Shown here: piece after piece, positions 11,108 to 21,953 of the stretch | Numbering within the stretch: the stretch's first letter is position 1 | Layout: each line of letters opens with the position of its first letter | Assembly (NCBI GenBank): GCA_025766275.1 | Contig: JAFKAC010000003.1 | Location: 2,790,001 to 2,854,000 of the forward strand | DNA: 64,000 bases | Direction: 5' to 3' | From: Lactarius indigo | Lineage: Eukaryota; Basidiomycota; Agaricomycetes; Russulales; Russulaceae | Position numbers and translations under genes: made by a program | The notes under the pieces: model-generated | Seen by the model: only the letters and a program-made list of their open reading frames with translations | Told to the model about the DNA's origin: nothing | Database searches by the model: none

Positions 11108-13647
11108 TCATGTCCCACCAAGTAGTTCTGTACGCGCGATCTCCAGTATCATACGTCGACGCAAATAAGCCATGTTCCTCTGTGTAAAGTTGAAGGGGGA
11201 GTCCACGCCTCGCGAAAGGGCCTCGAGAAACTGGCACGTGAAGACACCACAGTCGTAACCGTTCTCTTGCTGAGGGGTATCCCTGGGACAGTAGTCAACC
11301 CAGCCGGTCCAATCAAATGGCTTGGATTTCTTGTTCAGATGTTCGAGTTCGACGTATTCGCGTAATAACTGGTAGTGTGTCAGCACGTCAAAATGTAGAG
11401 CGATGGGTGGGAAGAGAGGCCTACGTCGAAGACATCCTGCCGCTTCACTCCCATGCTGTCGAACGATTCAATTCGGCGCCGGCGGAAGTTGATTGCGGCC
11501 GCTGTCCAATGGGAGTTGCCGTGGTTGATGGGAATTAAGGCAACATCTTTCGAGAACAGGTCGAACTACCAGATGAATGTAAGTAACACGCTCATGGGAG
11601 TATTGACGTGCGCCGCACCTTTTTAGTCCACTTCGCTAGACGCGCCTTTTGATACCCCTCCCTAACCAACTTCTCAAAGAAGAACGAATTGAAATAATGC
11701 ACGTTCAATATCGAGCCCTTCTCTGATCTCGCACCATTTTTCACACTCGTGTTCCTAGGGTGAGACGCCGATCGATCCAGGATAAGTTGACCGTAGAAAT
11801 TGATGACCTCGTCATTTAACCATGTGCCAGGCCGCAGGCGACCGAGATCGGTATCTGACACCTGCAGGCTTGCCACTTTGGCGATGACGCCACGTTTACC
11901 AAGTAACCTCGAAACTTCGGCGTCATCCTCAGGGGAAAGGGCGCTAGGTAAGGGTGGTCCACGAATGCGACTGTTGATCTCAGCGTCCTTGTCACGCCGG
12001 GCGATGCGGAGTTGCTCAAACGACGGAATGAAGGGTGGAGGAGGTTTGGGACTGCATTGGTTAGCACGGGAAACGAGGAGATGAAAACGCAGAGAACGCA
12101 CCCGTTGAGAGTCTCCTTCGCTCTTTGGAGAGCACGTTCAAGATAATCGGGTGTAATATTCTGCGATCACTATCTTAAACAGAAGCTCAGGAAGTTTAAA
12201 CAAACAAGCTGACATCACCGTGAGAGCGTCGCCTTTGTTCGTCGCTTTTATACCTTCGTCGAAGGTCAGTAAGTGACAGATGGGCTAATCTGTGGACTGA
12301 GTCATTGCAAATCGATTACGATGACAACTTACACGACATTATCCCTTGACCATCGAGTAACTCCCGATACTTCAAAAAACCTGAGGACAAAATAGCACCC
12401 GAAGCACGGAAAGACAGATGATATACACACCTTGGAATGTCTGAAAGTCGGAAGTGTATCCCCGCGCACGCTCGAGCTCATATAAATGCTTCACTAGAGC
12501 CTCTTGATCTTCCTTTCTTGTTTCAAGTACGCGGGCTTTATGCTATAACCACACAGTAAAAATGCATAAATGCGTGAAGAAAAGTAAAGCGTGAAGACTG
12601 ACAGCATCCTGGTAAATATGTGGCCTTGCAGTCTTACGAGAAAAAACCTTTCTGACAACCCGACCAGCGAGTTTCTTCTCAACAACTGCGATTGCGGCAT
12701 CCACCTCTTCTCGAGATGCCGGTAAAGGGGAGGTAGACACGATAGTGGAGACCGTGGCAGAAGACAGTGGTTCAGTAGAACTCCCTGGATCTGGTGGCTG
12801 AGGCAGTGGAGTTGGAATCCGCGGTAGGTTCGGTGATGGAGGGGGTGCCATGGAACGGTAGTAGGGATTGTGCTTGGCTTCCGGCCGTGGTTCGGTTTGT
12901 GGTGGTTGGAGAGTGTGTGGTTTCGGTGCAGGCGTTTCGGCGGAAGGACTGAAGAATGCGCCTGGAATAGGCGGGCGGATGGGCAAGACGTGGCCACCTT
13001 TCACCATAGAAGTGGATCTCGATGGACCCGGGACAGGAGTAGAGGGAGGTTCTGGTGAGGTACAGGAAACCTCGAGGATTCGCTTCGTATCAAGTTGTGG
13101 AGGAATCGCAGGTGTAGCAGGCGCCGAAATGAAACCTCCGACCATCTTGGACGCCTGCGGTGGTGGAGATGGCGATGTGAATTCGACGTGTGGTCCCGAG
13201 GTGATCATTGACCGCTGTGGGGGTGAATCGAGCGAGTTTGGCGAGCTCGACCGCGGCGGAGTTCCTTTTAATCGCATTCTGTGGGGTCGCCCACGACGGA
13301 GATGCGGAGAGCGTAGAGAAACTAGGTGGGGGGATACAGATTTGGGACGTGGTACCTCCGTTCTTCGAAAGTGAGAGGAAGACGGCTGCGGTGGGGGGGC
13401 TCTTAAAGCTATGTAGGAATTCAGCGAAAGGGAAGAAAAGACGCATGGTCGAGAGCAACAGACCTTCAGTGAAAACGCCAGACGCAGCTCTGGTGGTCAA
13501 GTTTACAAGACTAGAAATCCACTGGGACAAGAGGCCCTCGTTTTGAGAGGCGGTGGGACTGTCAGCGTACAATGCAGTGGTTCTGGGATGTTTCGCGGCT
13601 CGGATAGGGAGGATTGGGTCTTGCGGTCCCCGCTTGAGGTTGAGCAT
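11108..13647 (-). CDS. ULP1: Ulp1-type SUMO-specific cysteine protease
   Basis: Ulp1/SENP proteases mature SUMO and remove it from targets, often at nuclear pores. The catalytic C48 domain is at the 3' end (11108-12050): RPGTWLNDEVINFYGQLI binds SUMO, HYFNSFFFEKL follows, then GNSHWTAAAINF (catalytic His), ESFDSMG (catalytic Asp) and QQENGYDCGVFTCQFLEAL (Gln and nucleophile Cys), so all catalytic residues are present. Upstream exons carry KARVLETRKEDQEALVKHLY and NITPDYLERALQRAKETLNG. The N-terminal half is a long serine/proline-rich disordered region. The start is taken as ATG 13647 (MLNLKRGPQDP). The frame switches between 13270 and 13340; a 34- or 37-nt intron or a one-base error must be assumed. 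Length is about 700 aa. Confidence 0.87.
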
Positions 13648-13769
13648 GAGTGGACGGGAAGTGTAACGGGGATGGACAAGAGGTGTTGGTTCAGAATAAA
13701 GCAAAGTTTAGGTTAAACAATCACTCTCTCGCCTGCTCCATGTTCAGCTGTTTCTCTCTTGTTCTGAAA

Positions 13770-13873
13770 GCTTGGATGGCTCAGTTGGTTAGAGCGCAGG
13801 TCTCATATTCGTTTATGAGTGATCAGCTGATCATCAAATCCTGAGGTCGTGAGTTCGACCCTCACTCCGAGCA
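13770..13873 (+). tRNA. trnM(CAU): tRNA-Met (anticodon CAT), elongator type, with intron
   Basis: The acceptor stem pairs GCTTGGA (13770-13776) with TCCGAGC (13866-13872), discriminator A at 13873. The A box is TGGCTCAGTTGG and the B box GAGTTCGACCC. The anticodon CAT is at 13804-13806 in the loop CTCATA. A 30-nt intron (13808-13837) lies after position 37, the canonical place. After removal, the arm reads CAGGT-CTCATAA-TCCTG, with the same U31-U39 mismatch known from yeast elongator tRNA-Met. The T-loop TTCGA argues for the elongator, not the initiator. A T-run (CTTTTTG) just downstream fits Pol III termination. Confidence 0.93.
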
Positions 13874-13943
13874 TGCTTTTTGTCCCGTCGCGCCTCTTAT
13901 GTCACAAGTCCAAATGTTATAATACTGTTTGACGCGACCCATC

Positions 13944-16013
13944 ATGTCTGCGTTGGCGGGGGGGCCTTCTACACCGCGCTCGAGAACATCTTTCGCACCT
14001 GCCACCCCCGCAGGTGTGGCAAATGCCCCTCGCTCAGCTCATTCCGGAACCGTTCAAGCATCTCCACACTATCAGACATCACGCAGGCATTCCCTCTACG
14101 GTACCGAAGACCGCATAGTAATCGATCCTGGCTCTCGTGTCTGGAAGGTTGGCTTCAGCGGAGAAGGCCGCCCGCGTGACGTCTTTGCTGTTCACCCGCT
14201 ATGGTGTCTCCAGCGCTCTCCGGATCCCATTCAGCGAGAGGAAGATGATAGGGTGTTAGCAGCCCGAGTGCAAGCACACCTCCGAGCTGTGTTTCACGAG
14301 TAAGTGCGTACTCTTTCCTCGCCGCCACCGTTCATACTTACGCGACCAGCTCCCTCTTGACGGACCCAAAGTCCAGAAAGGTTATTATTATCGAGCATCC
14401 TCTATTGCCCGTTTATGTGAAAGACATCTTCGCGAAAATCCTCTTCGAGAATCTTCAGGTTCTACTATCAATTATCCTTCATTACTGTCACTCACACCAT
14501 ATCAGGTCCCGTCAATATCGTTTGCATCTAGTCACTTGCTTGCGCTCCTCTCTGTTGGCCGCATAACTGGCCTCGTCCTTGACTGTGGAGATTTAGAATC
14601 TACAGCGCTCCCTGTATGATACCTTTTTTTTTTCTCACAAGATTCTGATCCGACACATTTGCAGATATTTTCCTCCCGACCCCTGTTCCATCGGCTTAGA
14701 ACCACCCCTTTAGCCGGCGCACGCCTGACATCTCACCTTCGCGCACTTTTACTTCTTTTTGGCACCTACGTTCCACCACCCACATCTCTTAGCGCCGCCG
14801 TCAATATACCTACTTCCTCACGTTCTACTCGAGTGCCCTTAGAGGTCCTTTCTGATGTAGTTCTCGAAGAAATCAAAACCCGCTGTTCCTTTGTAGGTGA
14901 ATCTTTGGACACCTCATTGGATTCTAGCATCGTTTCGCCATCAGATGAAGACCCCATGGACCTCGACTTGCCTCCTAGCGACAGCGCGCCTTCTGAGTCA
15001 GAATTCTCTCGCGTCTCGGCTGACCGTGATAGCAACGCCGGTCCAATTTCCTCTGATTTCTCGGTTGTTTCCCAGGCACAGGTTCTACCAGGGCGCTCGA
15101 GTCGCGACGAGCACCAACTACAAGTACTCGCAAACTTGTATATGCGTCATTCGACAGCAACAAATTTGCATCTGAAAGTTACTCCCCCTGCTTCGCAGCA
15201 AGCTGGCACAGGTCAGGGCACCCTCATAATACCTGGATGGATTCGAGAGCGAGGCTCAGAACTGCTCTTCGAGGGGGGTGATGTTGATGAAAGTAGTATC
15301 GCTGAGACTATCCTAGATTGTTTGTTAAAGGCGCCACAATTTTCTCTACAGTGTCGCCCCAAACTGACTTCCTTTTCACGCAGATACCGGTTGACCTACG
15401 AAAAACACTTGCGTCTTCCATTCTTGTAACTGGTGGAACTGCAATGCTCCCCGGATTCATCCCGCGGTTGCATGTGGAGCTCATCCGAGCGATTGTTACT
15501 TCACCTTCCTCTTCCCCACGACCGCCGGTGCCTCCAGGCAGACCCAGACCTCCGCCTTATGATCGCTACGCTGCATTGCGCCCATTGGTCCCTCACTTTG
15601 CCATTTTGAACAACCCCTCTCCACCTCCTCCATCAGATGCACGTGGGAGCGCCAACGCCGGCAAGGCCCCAGCGTTTGCGCCCGCCACTATGGCTTGGGT
15701 CGGTGGCTCACTGGCGGGGTAAGTGCAGTTCAGTTGTCACGTTCCCATACCGTGACCCGAGCGCCGACCGTAACATGAATACAGGGCACTGAAAACGGGT
15801 GGTGCGGAAGTCCCACGAGAAAAGTGGGACGAAGCCGGGGGTCTTCCAGACCCGGGCGATGATGCGATGGAAGAGGATGACGTCGCTGGGCATTCGCCGG
15901 CCAACGTCATACCGGACTGGACACGGACGCCGTTGCCTGTTGGTGCACCCCCTGCGAACCCCCCTCCACCCCAAATGCGCGAGGCTACCCCACTGGCGGT
16001 CGTAGGGGCTTGA
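13944..16013 (+). CDS. ARP10: Actin-related protein Arp10-like, dynactin pointed-end subunit
   Basis: Arp10 caps the pointed end of the Arp1 filament in dynactin, the activator of cytoplasmic dynein. The start ATG 13944 gives MSALAGGPSTPRSRTS. An actin-like first strand follows (RIVIDPGSRVWKVGFSGEGR), then SRKVIIIEHPLLPVYVKDIF, then ITGLVLDCGDLESTALP, corresponding to the actin phosphate-2 loop region. Near the end QIPVDLRKTLASSILVTGG and AMLPGFIPRLHVELIRA match actin subdomain 4 and the adenosine-binding motif. A long, acidic insertion (about 14940-15110) separates the two lobes. Introns are short. The final exon begins near 15785 and ends EATPLAVVGA at 16013. Length is about 600 aa, larger than yeast Arp10 because of disordered inserts. 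Arp10 fits better than conventional actin or Arp1 given the weak P-loops. Confidence 0.75.
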
Positions 16014-16683
16014 GCGGCGTTGTGAGCCTTTCTCGACAACGTTGCGCCTTGTGCTAGTGTCTTTAGGCTAACCTAATGTCTAATCCGATCTTTCCATCAA
16101 AAGCAAGCGCCAATACAGTGGCGTGCTATGATATAACACCCTATCCGGGAGTTGCCTGCCGAATAATCGTGGGGTCCCGACAATTTACCCCACCTTTGAG
16201 AGGACATCTGCAGACTGGAACTAAACAAGCATTCTCGCACGCGGCGGCGTTTGTGCGTAAGTTGAGGACTTAGGCTAAGATAGTCCGATTAAGGCCGGAG
16301 TTCTCTTCACCGCGGAGAATGAGATGACAGAATGTTAAGAATGACTCATGTTTGCGTGATGTATATTTAACTGGCAGCCTGGTGAATAGAGTAAACGTGG
16401 ATGTGGGATCGAAAGGTCGGAAGCGGAGAGCATTCGGGGAACAAAGGTCACACCGTCACCTTGGACCAACCGAGAATATTTACCTTCTCTTCCCTCTTGC
16501 ACCCCACTGACTCATCCCACGGCCCACCGCACACCCGGTTTCTCTGTTTCCCCATTTTCTATATCGCCGTCAGGTTATATATAGTCGATATCGTCTGTCC
16601 TCGCAGTTTCTTTGCCCTTCTCGCTCGCTTTGTACTCCAATCCCAATCGAGGCTGTCAGACCTCCTAAATCTCCCCTCTCACC
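16014..16683. other. Intergenic region upstream of Yippee-like gene
   Basis: No supported coding frame. The last 200 bases are pyrimidine-rich with a TATATATAG motif near 16576, consistent with promoter and 5' UTR of the gene starting at 16684. Confidence 0.55.
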
Positions 16684-17188
16684 ATGGGCATGAGTTATAG
16701 ACGTTACCTGGCGGGTGCCCGTGTATATGGCTGCCTGAGCTGCCGCACTCACCTCACTACCATTCACTCGATGATATCCAGGGTCAGTGTGGCACACTTA
16801 CCCCAACCTTTACGACAGACTGACGGATACATCCGCGTGCAGGCATTCAATGGGCAGCATGGTCGCGCCTACTTGTTTGAGGATGTGTAAGTCTGGATCG
16901 GAGTGCCATCAATTGGGGGCGTGCTAACGGGCGATGTGCGTAGGGTTAACGTTATCGAGGGTGAACCGAGTGACCGCCAGATGACAACTGGAAACCATAC
17001 TGTGCGAGACATTTATTGCTGCAAGTGCGGCACTACGCTCGGCTGGAAATATGTTCGCGATTTTTCCTTTGTCCGTCGCTTATTCTTACGGAAGTGTCTT
17101 TCGGCAGGATAAAGCATACGAACAGTCCCAGAAATACAAGGAGGGAAAATATATTCTTGAGCGAAACCTCCTGGTCGACGTGCAATAG
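16684..17188 (+). CDS. Yippee-like zinc-binding protein (Moh1/YPEL family)
   Basis: Yippee proteins are small, highly conserved zinc-binding proteins with a fold related to cereblon; yeast Moh1 associates with the GID/CTLH ubiquitin ligase. Four exons give about 112 aa. The first has the zinc half-site [10 protein letters not shown] (C-x2-C), the second [15 protein letters not shown], the third [20 protein letters not shown] and [15 protein letters not shown] (second C-x2-C), and the last [15 protein letters not shown]. All are signature Yippee blocks in the right order. The start at 16684 gives [14 protein letters not shown], a normal family start. The stop is at 17186-17188. Confidence 0.93.
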
Positions 17189-17301
17189 TCGGCTCAAGTT
17201 CGCCCTGAACATGAGCGCATCTCGGCGCCCGTCGCGGTTCATATATCGGCTTATTCGGCAACAACCACGCACCTGATCTCCTGGGCCTCGCGTTTTTATT
17301 A

Positions 17302-17499
17302 TTAATCTTTCTTTTGACGCGCGGCGGAACATAACCGCGCCGCAAGCCCATCATCAGCACTCATCCAACCTCGAATCTGCACCTTTGCATCCCGCACGTT
17401 GATATCGAATTCTTGCTCCAACCCATACAAACAGTTACTCCATTGGACTTGATCCACCGCCAGTGACCGACAGGTGATCCTCCCACGTTTCCCCGCCAT
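17302..17499 (-). CDS. Hypothetical small protein
   Basis: A minus-strand open frame of 65 codons starts with ATG 17499 (MAGKRGRITCRSLAVDQVQW) and ends ARLCSAARQKKD. Its composition looks protein-like (LYGLEQEFDINVRDAKVQI) and an AATAATAAA-type poly(A)-like signal lies just after the stop. No domain is recognised. It is convergent with the Yippee-like gene. It may be a genuine short gene or only the last exon of a gene I cannot reconstruct. Confidence 0.3.
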   Translation of the reverse strand: MAGKRGRITCRSLAVDQVQWSNCLYGLEQEFDINVRDAKVQIRGWMSADDGLAARLCSAARQKKD

Positions 17500-18440
17500 T
17501 GGCGCGTACCTGCCAATCAGACGCCACGGTTTCGCGTGTTCCCGAGGTGCAGTGTACTTTACGGTACCTCGACGTAACTCACTCGAGGAACCCGCTGGGC
17601 TTTAAGCCTGACCGACGCATCCTGTGGTCCACATGGCGTTTTGTTTTCACGCTTTGTATATCTCCCAAGTTGCTCACCTACTTACGACCTTCCTCTCTGT
17701 TTCCCTGCATTTTCCCCCCCGTCTTCGGTGTCACATTTTACTTTCGTTGCCCATGTGTTACTTCACTTATCGTCTCTATCATGGGGTTTGAACAATGTTT
17801 CTCCCGTAGAAGTTACTCTTTGTATTATGCACACGTACAGACGAGGATATGAGATTGTTGTCAAAGGCCACCACTTCACATGACCTATTGTAAGTTAGTT
17901 ACAGATAGTATTCATTTTCCTTTTCACAAAAATCACGGCAGGAATCGCGCCTGGTCACCGGCAGCTCCTGGGAACCGGAAACACATGTCCCTTGTCCGTG
18001 AGAGCACATTCTGTGGCCTGCGGTCGGCCGCCGCGGACGTTTCGAGGCGCAGCTGGAAACGAACCCATGCCCGACTGCGTGCCACGTGACTACTCCATCC
18101 AGGCATGGCACGCGGTTCTGCGCAATCGACGTGTAAGGTTTTGCATTTTCCTTAAGCGGTTAACTGCACCGGCGAAACGTTCGATTTGGTGGGCGATAGA
18201 GAGCAAGCCCAGTAAGGCCTGAGGAGGGCCCGTTTCAAGTTCAGACACATTGTCCGTTTGGATCCACCCAATGGGCCGTCGACAGGTTCTAAAGAACAAT
18301 TCGAGTGCGCTCATGTCTGTCTACAGGCAGAAGGAGTTAAAACCGTTGGGGGCTAACAGATTAAAATTTGATATCGGCAATGCCACACAATTGTCCAATT
18401 ATATTACTCCACTTTGGTAGGTTTCGTCGCTCGCTCTAAG
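17500..18440. other. Gene-poor stretch, nothing supported
   Basis: About 0.9 kb with only short overlapping open frames and no recognisable motif. It includes pyrimidine-rich sequence around 17640-17760. Confidence 0.5.
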
Positions 18441-18815
18441 TTATACTGTGTCAACTCGGAGAATTATCTCCTGGGACAGAAAAGGCATAACCTGAGGAAG
18501 ATCTGTGTCAATTGGTGTCACAATTACGGGGGCTATCATTGGAGCGAAGCTGAGATCTTGTTTTTCTCCTCTCTTAATTACGTCAATTAACTCACCTGTT
18601 TCAAAGTCACGATCGTTGGACTAAAAATACACCCAAAAAATCAGCAATTCGTTGAAATAAACCACCGTATGTCGTTATGGTCTCTCGGAGGAATATTCCA
18701 CGTCCACGGCCAGGCTGAAGTCCAATGAACCAGCCAGATGTAAAATAACCAGCGTGCTGCTGGGTCTCATAGGCCGTCCATTCGGCGGCGTAGAACCATG
18801 GTCTAGCCGCCTAAG
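18441..18815 (-). pseudogene. Orphan coding-like fragment, possible gene remnant
   Basis: On the minus strand the stretch 18620-18441 is an uninterrupted 60-codon frame with protein-like composition (DRDFETGELIDVIKRGEKQ, then MIAPVIVTPIDTDLPQVMPF, ending ILRVDTV). Immediately upstream, another frame reads WFYAAEWTAYETQQHAGYFT and SGWFIGLQPGRGRGIFLRET. The two blocks look as if they belong together, but I cannot join them with a valid intron in a consistent phase, and no 5' part of a gene is visible up to 19440. This suggests the decayed 3' end of a gene. I do not recognise the family. Confidence 0.3.
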
Positions 18816-19441
18816 ACCCAGGCAGATCTCCGTGAAGTGGTCGCCGACACTGCCTCAAAGAATTATACATGAATAAGGGACCATGAAGCGGGGCGGGAGA
18901 ACCATGTTCACTACAGGTCCGGTGCCTCGGGCATGCGTGGGCATGCGTGTGCAGAAGGCTAGATGCTTAGATCCAGAAGGAAATTCTGCGTGCGACCGTA
19001 GTCGAGGGATTTTTGAAGAACATGCATACAGTACCACCAGTGAGCAGCGAATACGATCTGACACGCTGTTCGCTGATGCGACCCACCACAAATACAAGTC
19101 CGAAAGATAGTCGAGGGCGCGGGATAAGGAGAAAAGGGAGGTGGATCAGGTTGTTTGGAGCGGACCGCGTGTCCGGGAGCTACCAGAAAAGGGAAAGAAC
19201 AAAATAAGTTGACCCCAACCGGGATGAGTACCCCAACAACTTGAAGACACCAAAGTCAGGGCCCGTCCGCTCCAAGGTTACCATTCGTTTAAAAACATCG
19301 TTCATTGACCCCACAATATTTCTCTCTCTCCTCCATCGTTCCCCGTCTAGACCTTGACGCGACGCGTACATAACCCGTAACTCCATCATCCACTATCACT
19401 CCACTATCCGCCAACGTCTACCGACCGTCCCGCATAACGAC
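18816..19441. other. Intergenic, nothing supported
   Basis: About 0.6 kb. An open frame on each strand around 18855-19110 is short, without motifs, and each overlaps the other. The pyrimidine-rich end (19315-19440) looks like the promoter or leader of the following small ORF. Confidence 0.5.
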
Positions 19442-19711
19442 ATGTCCATCTCACTAAACACGACACGCCCTCTCGTCTCGTCACCTCTCGCCTCCCCGAC
19501 ATCACCCACCATACAATCCTCCCGCCCACTATCAATCCGGAAACCATTGTTTCCTGCGTCGCGACCACTTCGCCCATTCCCATCAGTGATGACCTCGGGT
19601 ACCCGCACCGCTACAAAAAAGCCTATCAAAATCATTGAGCCACCAAAAAACTATCACGGGGGTTGTTTTGTCCTCAATCTCACCCAGGCGGAACTCAGTC
19701 GACAAGACTGA
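19442..19711 (+). CDS. Hypothetical small protein, serine/proline/arginine-rich
   Basis: A single open frame of 89 codons (MSISLNTTRPLVSSPLASPT) is rich in Ser, Pro, Thr and Arg and ends with a more structured-looking segment (PPKNYHGGCFVLNLTQAELS). The ATG follows a long pyrimidine tract, as in many fungal leaders. No domain is recognised. It may be a small disordered protein or a chance frame in pyrimidine-rich DNA. Confidence 0.35.
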   Translation: MSISLNTTRPLVSSPLASPTSPTIQSSRPLSIRKPLFPASRPLRPFPSVMTSGTRTATKKPIKIIEPPKNYHGGCFVLNLTQAELSRQD

Positions 19712-20040
19712 ATGGAGAGGGGGTTTTTTTTTTCCGGTTCGGTCTTGAGCACTTTTAGCGTGGACGCGTCTTGGCATACAGTCGGACGCGGTTGGCCACT
19801 GTAAGTTACTCCGCTGCGAAGGGCGATCAGCGTTCGGTTCTTGTTGAGACTCTTGGCTTCGGTGGTTCTTACCCGTCATTATTTTGGACTCGGCCACTGT
19901 ATCACGAATTAGTTCGACTTTTTTTTTAGTATACCAACTCTTTACCCTTGGCATATGTTCATCATTTTCCCGCGCGGTGTTAGGTCTGTAGACTGTAGAG
20001 GAGAAAACAATTAATTAATTATTTTTTTGATTTCCCACTG

Positions 20041-20250
20041 TTGATCTCGCCTCGCCTCATCTCGCCAACTCGCCCTCGCCCTCGACCTCGACCTCGTGCT
20101 CACCCTCGTCCTTCGCCGAGCCTCACCCTCGCATTCACCCTCATCACCCTCACCAATACGGTCTCTCTTCGTCTTTCCACTCTCCTCTCCCGACCTCTAA
20201 CGACTTTGCACGACCACACACGACCTTCCTCTTCCCTCACTCCCACTTCC
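20041..20250 (+). repeat. Pyrimidine-rich CTCGCC/CCCTCG low-complexity tract
   Basis: About 210 bases on the plus strand are built mostly from C and T with repeated CTCGCC, CTCGAC and CACCCTC units. It lies 200-400 bp upstream of the Ras-like gene and probably belongs to its promoter or 5' leader. It encodes nothing recognisable. Confidence 0.6.
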
Positions 20251-20454
20251 TCCCCTTAGGTTACAAAATTATCCTCCAACGCAAAATCTCAGGTTCCGGC
20301 CCCTCTAATTCCCCTTATTTTTACTTTGCTCACCCCCGCCTTCTACCCTCCACCCAGATTTCCGTGGCCAATCTCCTCATCCATCGTGACTAGGGTCTCT
20401 CTTTCATCTCCCCCTTTGCCCAAGCCCCCCCTAATCCTTCCTTTCTTTCCAGAT

Positions 20455-21340
20455 ATGGATAGTTGGCGAGTAGCAGTACTGGGGGATGGAGGTGTCGGAA
20501 AGACTGCTCTGGCAGTACAGGTATGTCCGGTTCTCCATCTCTCGCGCCTTGTGTCCCTTTGTTGACATACATTCCCCCAGTTCACTCTAAACTGCTTCGT
20601 TGGTGAGTTCATCATCGGGTTATTCGCTTCCAACTACGGCGCCTACTCATCGCTCCACGCCACTATTATTATGTAGAGGTATGCTTGTTTTCTCCTATGA
20701 TCTACACGTTCCTCATATCCCTTTCACACAAGACCTATGATCCGACGATAGAAGACGCGTATCGAAAGCAACTTGTCGTTGACAACCGAATGTGCTTTGT
20801 AGAGGTGATTGACACAGCAGGGCAAGGTGGGTCACTTCTATTTTTGTAATTTCCGTTTGATTCGTCATCCTTAATTGCCACGATGCGCAGAGGAATACGC
20901 GACGTTACGAGATCAGTGGGTTCGGTATGTCCTGTCCATCCATCCGTCTTGTGTCCCCCACAGGACCTTTGTTAATGGATCCCCCCAGTGAGGGACAAGG
21001 TTTCATCCTCGTATATTCGATCGCTTCGCGAGCAACATTTGAGCGCTTGGATGTCTTCCGGCAGTCAATGCTAAGGGTCAAGCGCCAAAAACCAATATTC
21101 ATGCTCGTTGGGAACAAGGCCGATAAGCAGCTCGAGCGCGAAGTCACCCGGGAAGAAGGAATGCAACTAGCCAAGGAATTTGGTTGCGATTTCCTCGAAA
21201 CCAGTGCCAAGACAGCCCTGAATGTGGAACGACTTTTCACGAGCCTTGTACGCAATCTTCGAAGCACGAAACTAGCAGAACAAGGCGCATCGGTCCCGAC
21301 ACGAAAGGAGCCGAAAAAGTCGAGATGTATTATCATGTAG
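20455..21340 (+). CDS. Ras-family small GTPase with CaaX box
   Basis: Ras-type GTPases are membrane-anchored signalling switches. The P-loop is GDGGVGKTA (exon 1 from ATG 20455, [12 protein letters not shown]). The effector region [11 protein letters not shown] is the Ras pattern, switch II is [17 protein letters not shown] split by introns, the base-recognition motifs are GNKAD (NKxD) and ETSAKT (SAK), and the C-terminus KKSRCIIM is a farnesylation-type CaaX box after a basic patch. Six short exons give about 200 aa. The conserved Gln of switch II and the two glycines of the P-loop are present, so normal hydrolysis is expected. It is more like Ras/Rsr1 than Rheb or Rho. Which fungal Ras paralog it is cannot be settled here. 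Confidence 0.9.
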
Positions 21341-21953
21341 GAGAGTGGTCTCGCCATATTACCGGAGACTATAGACACCATCCTCTCGTTTCCATTTTTA
21401 CCTCTGCTCTGATGATACCACTTTCTCTCCACACCTTGCACTCCATTCTGACACCGTGCAAGGTTCATCAACCTCTACTGGTCGTTACTTCGTTCATCCT
21501 CCCCCCGCTTCATCTCATCGCGCTCCTTACATGATCTCCTTTTTTTCATGCCGCTACTGAACATTCCGATTTGACTCATCTGTGATGTACGCACGAAGGA
21601 AGATCGTTTTTACTTCTGACATGTTTTCTACCTGGTACCTTGAGGATGTTTTCCCTTATCCTTCAGATTGGTTCCCGCCGGTATGGACCATCTGACAGAG
21701 TACACAGATACACACCCGTAAACTCTTGTTTTGTGTTTACGTCCTCAACTTTGAGGCATGACTAAAGGATCATCATTATCGATAAGTATTCTACCCGCAC
21801 ACGTCTGATGTTGCGAGATTCACGGTGGCAAATCAAAAAGTTGAAAATGATCAGGTTGTCATGATGGTGATTATGTAAATCTAATGCGGAGTACTTTACT
21901 AGTTCCAAAACTAAAACTAGGACAAAAAAAAAAAAAGGGTGTGTGATCTACGA
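21341..21953. other. Intergenic between convergent genes
   Basis: About 0.6 kb between two 3' ends (Ras-like and PXMP4). No gene seen; presumably both 3' UTRs. Contains an A-run at 21925-21936. Confidence 0.6.

Noticed and set aside
12868..13374. 168-codon glycine-rich plus-strand frame
   Set aside because: Antisense of the proline-rich Ulp1 N-terminus; glycine richness is simply the complement of proline codons.
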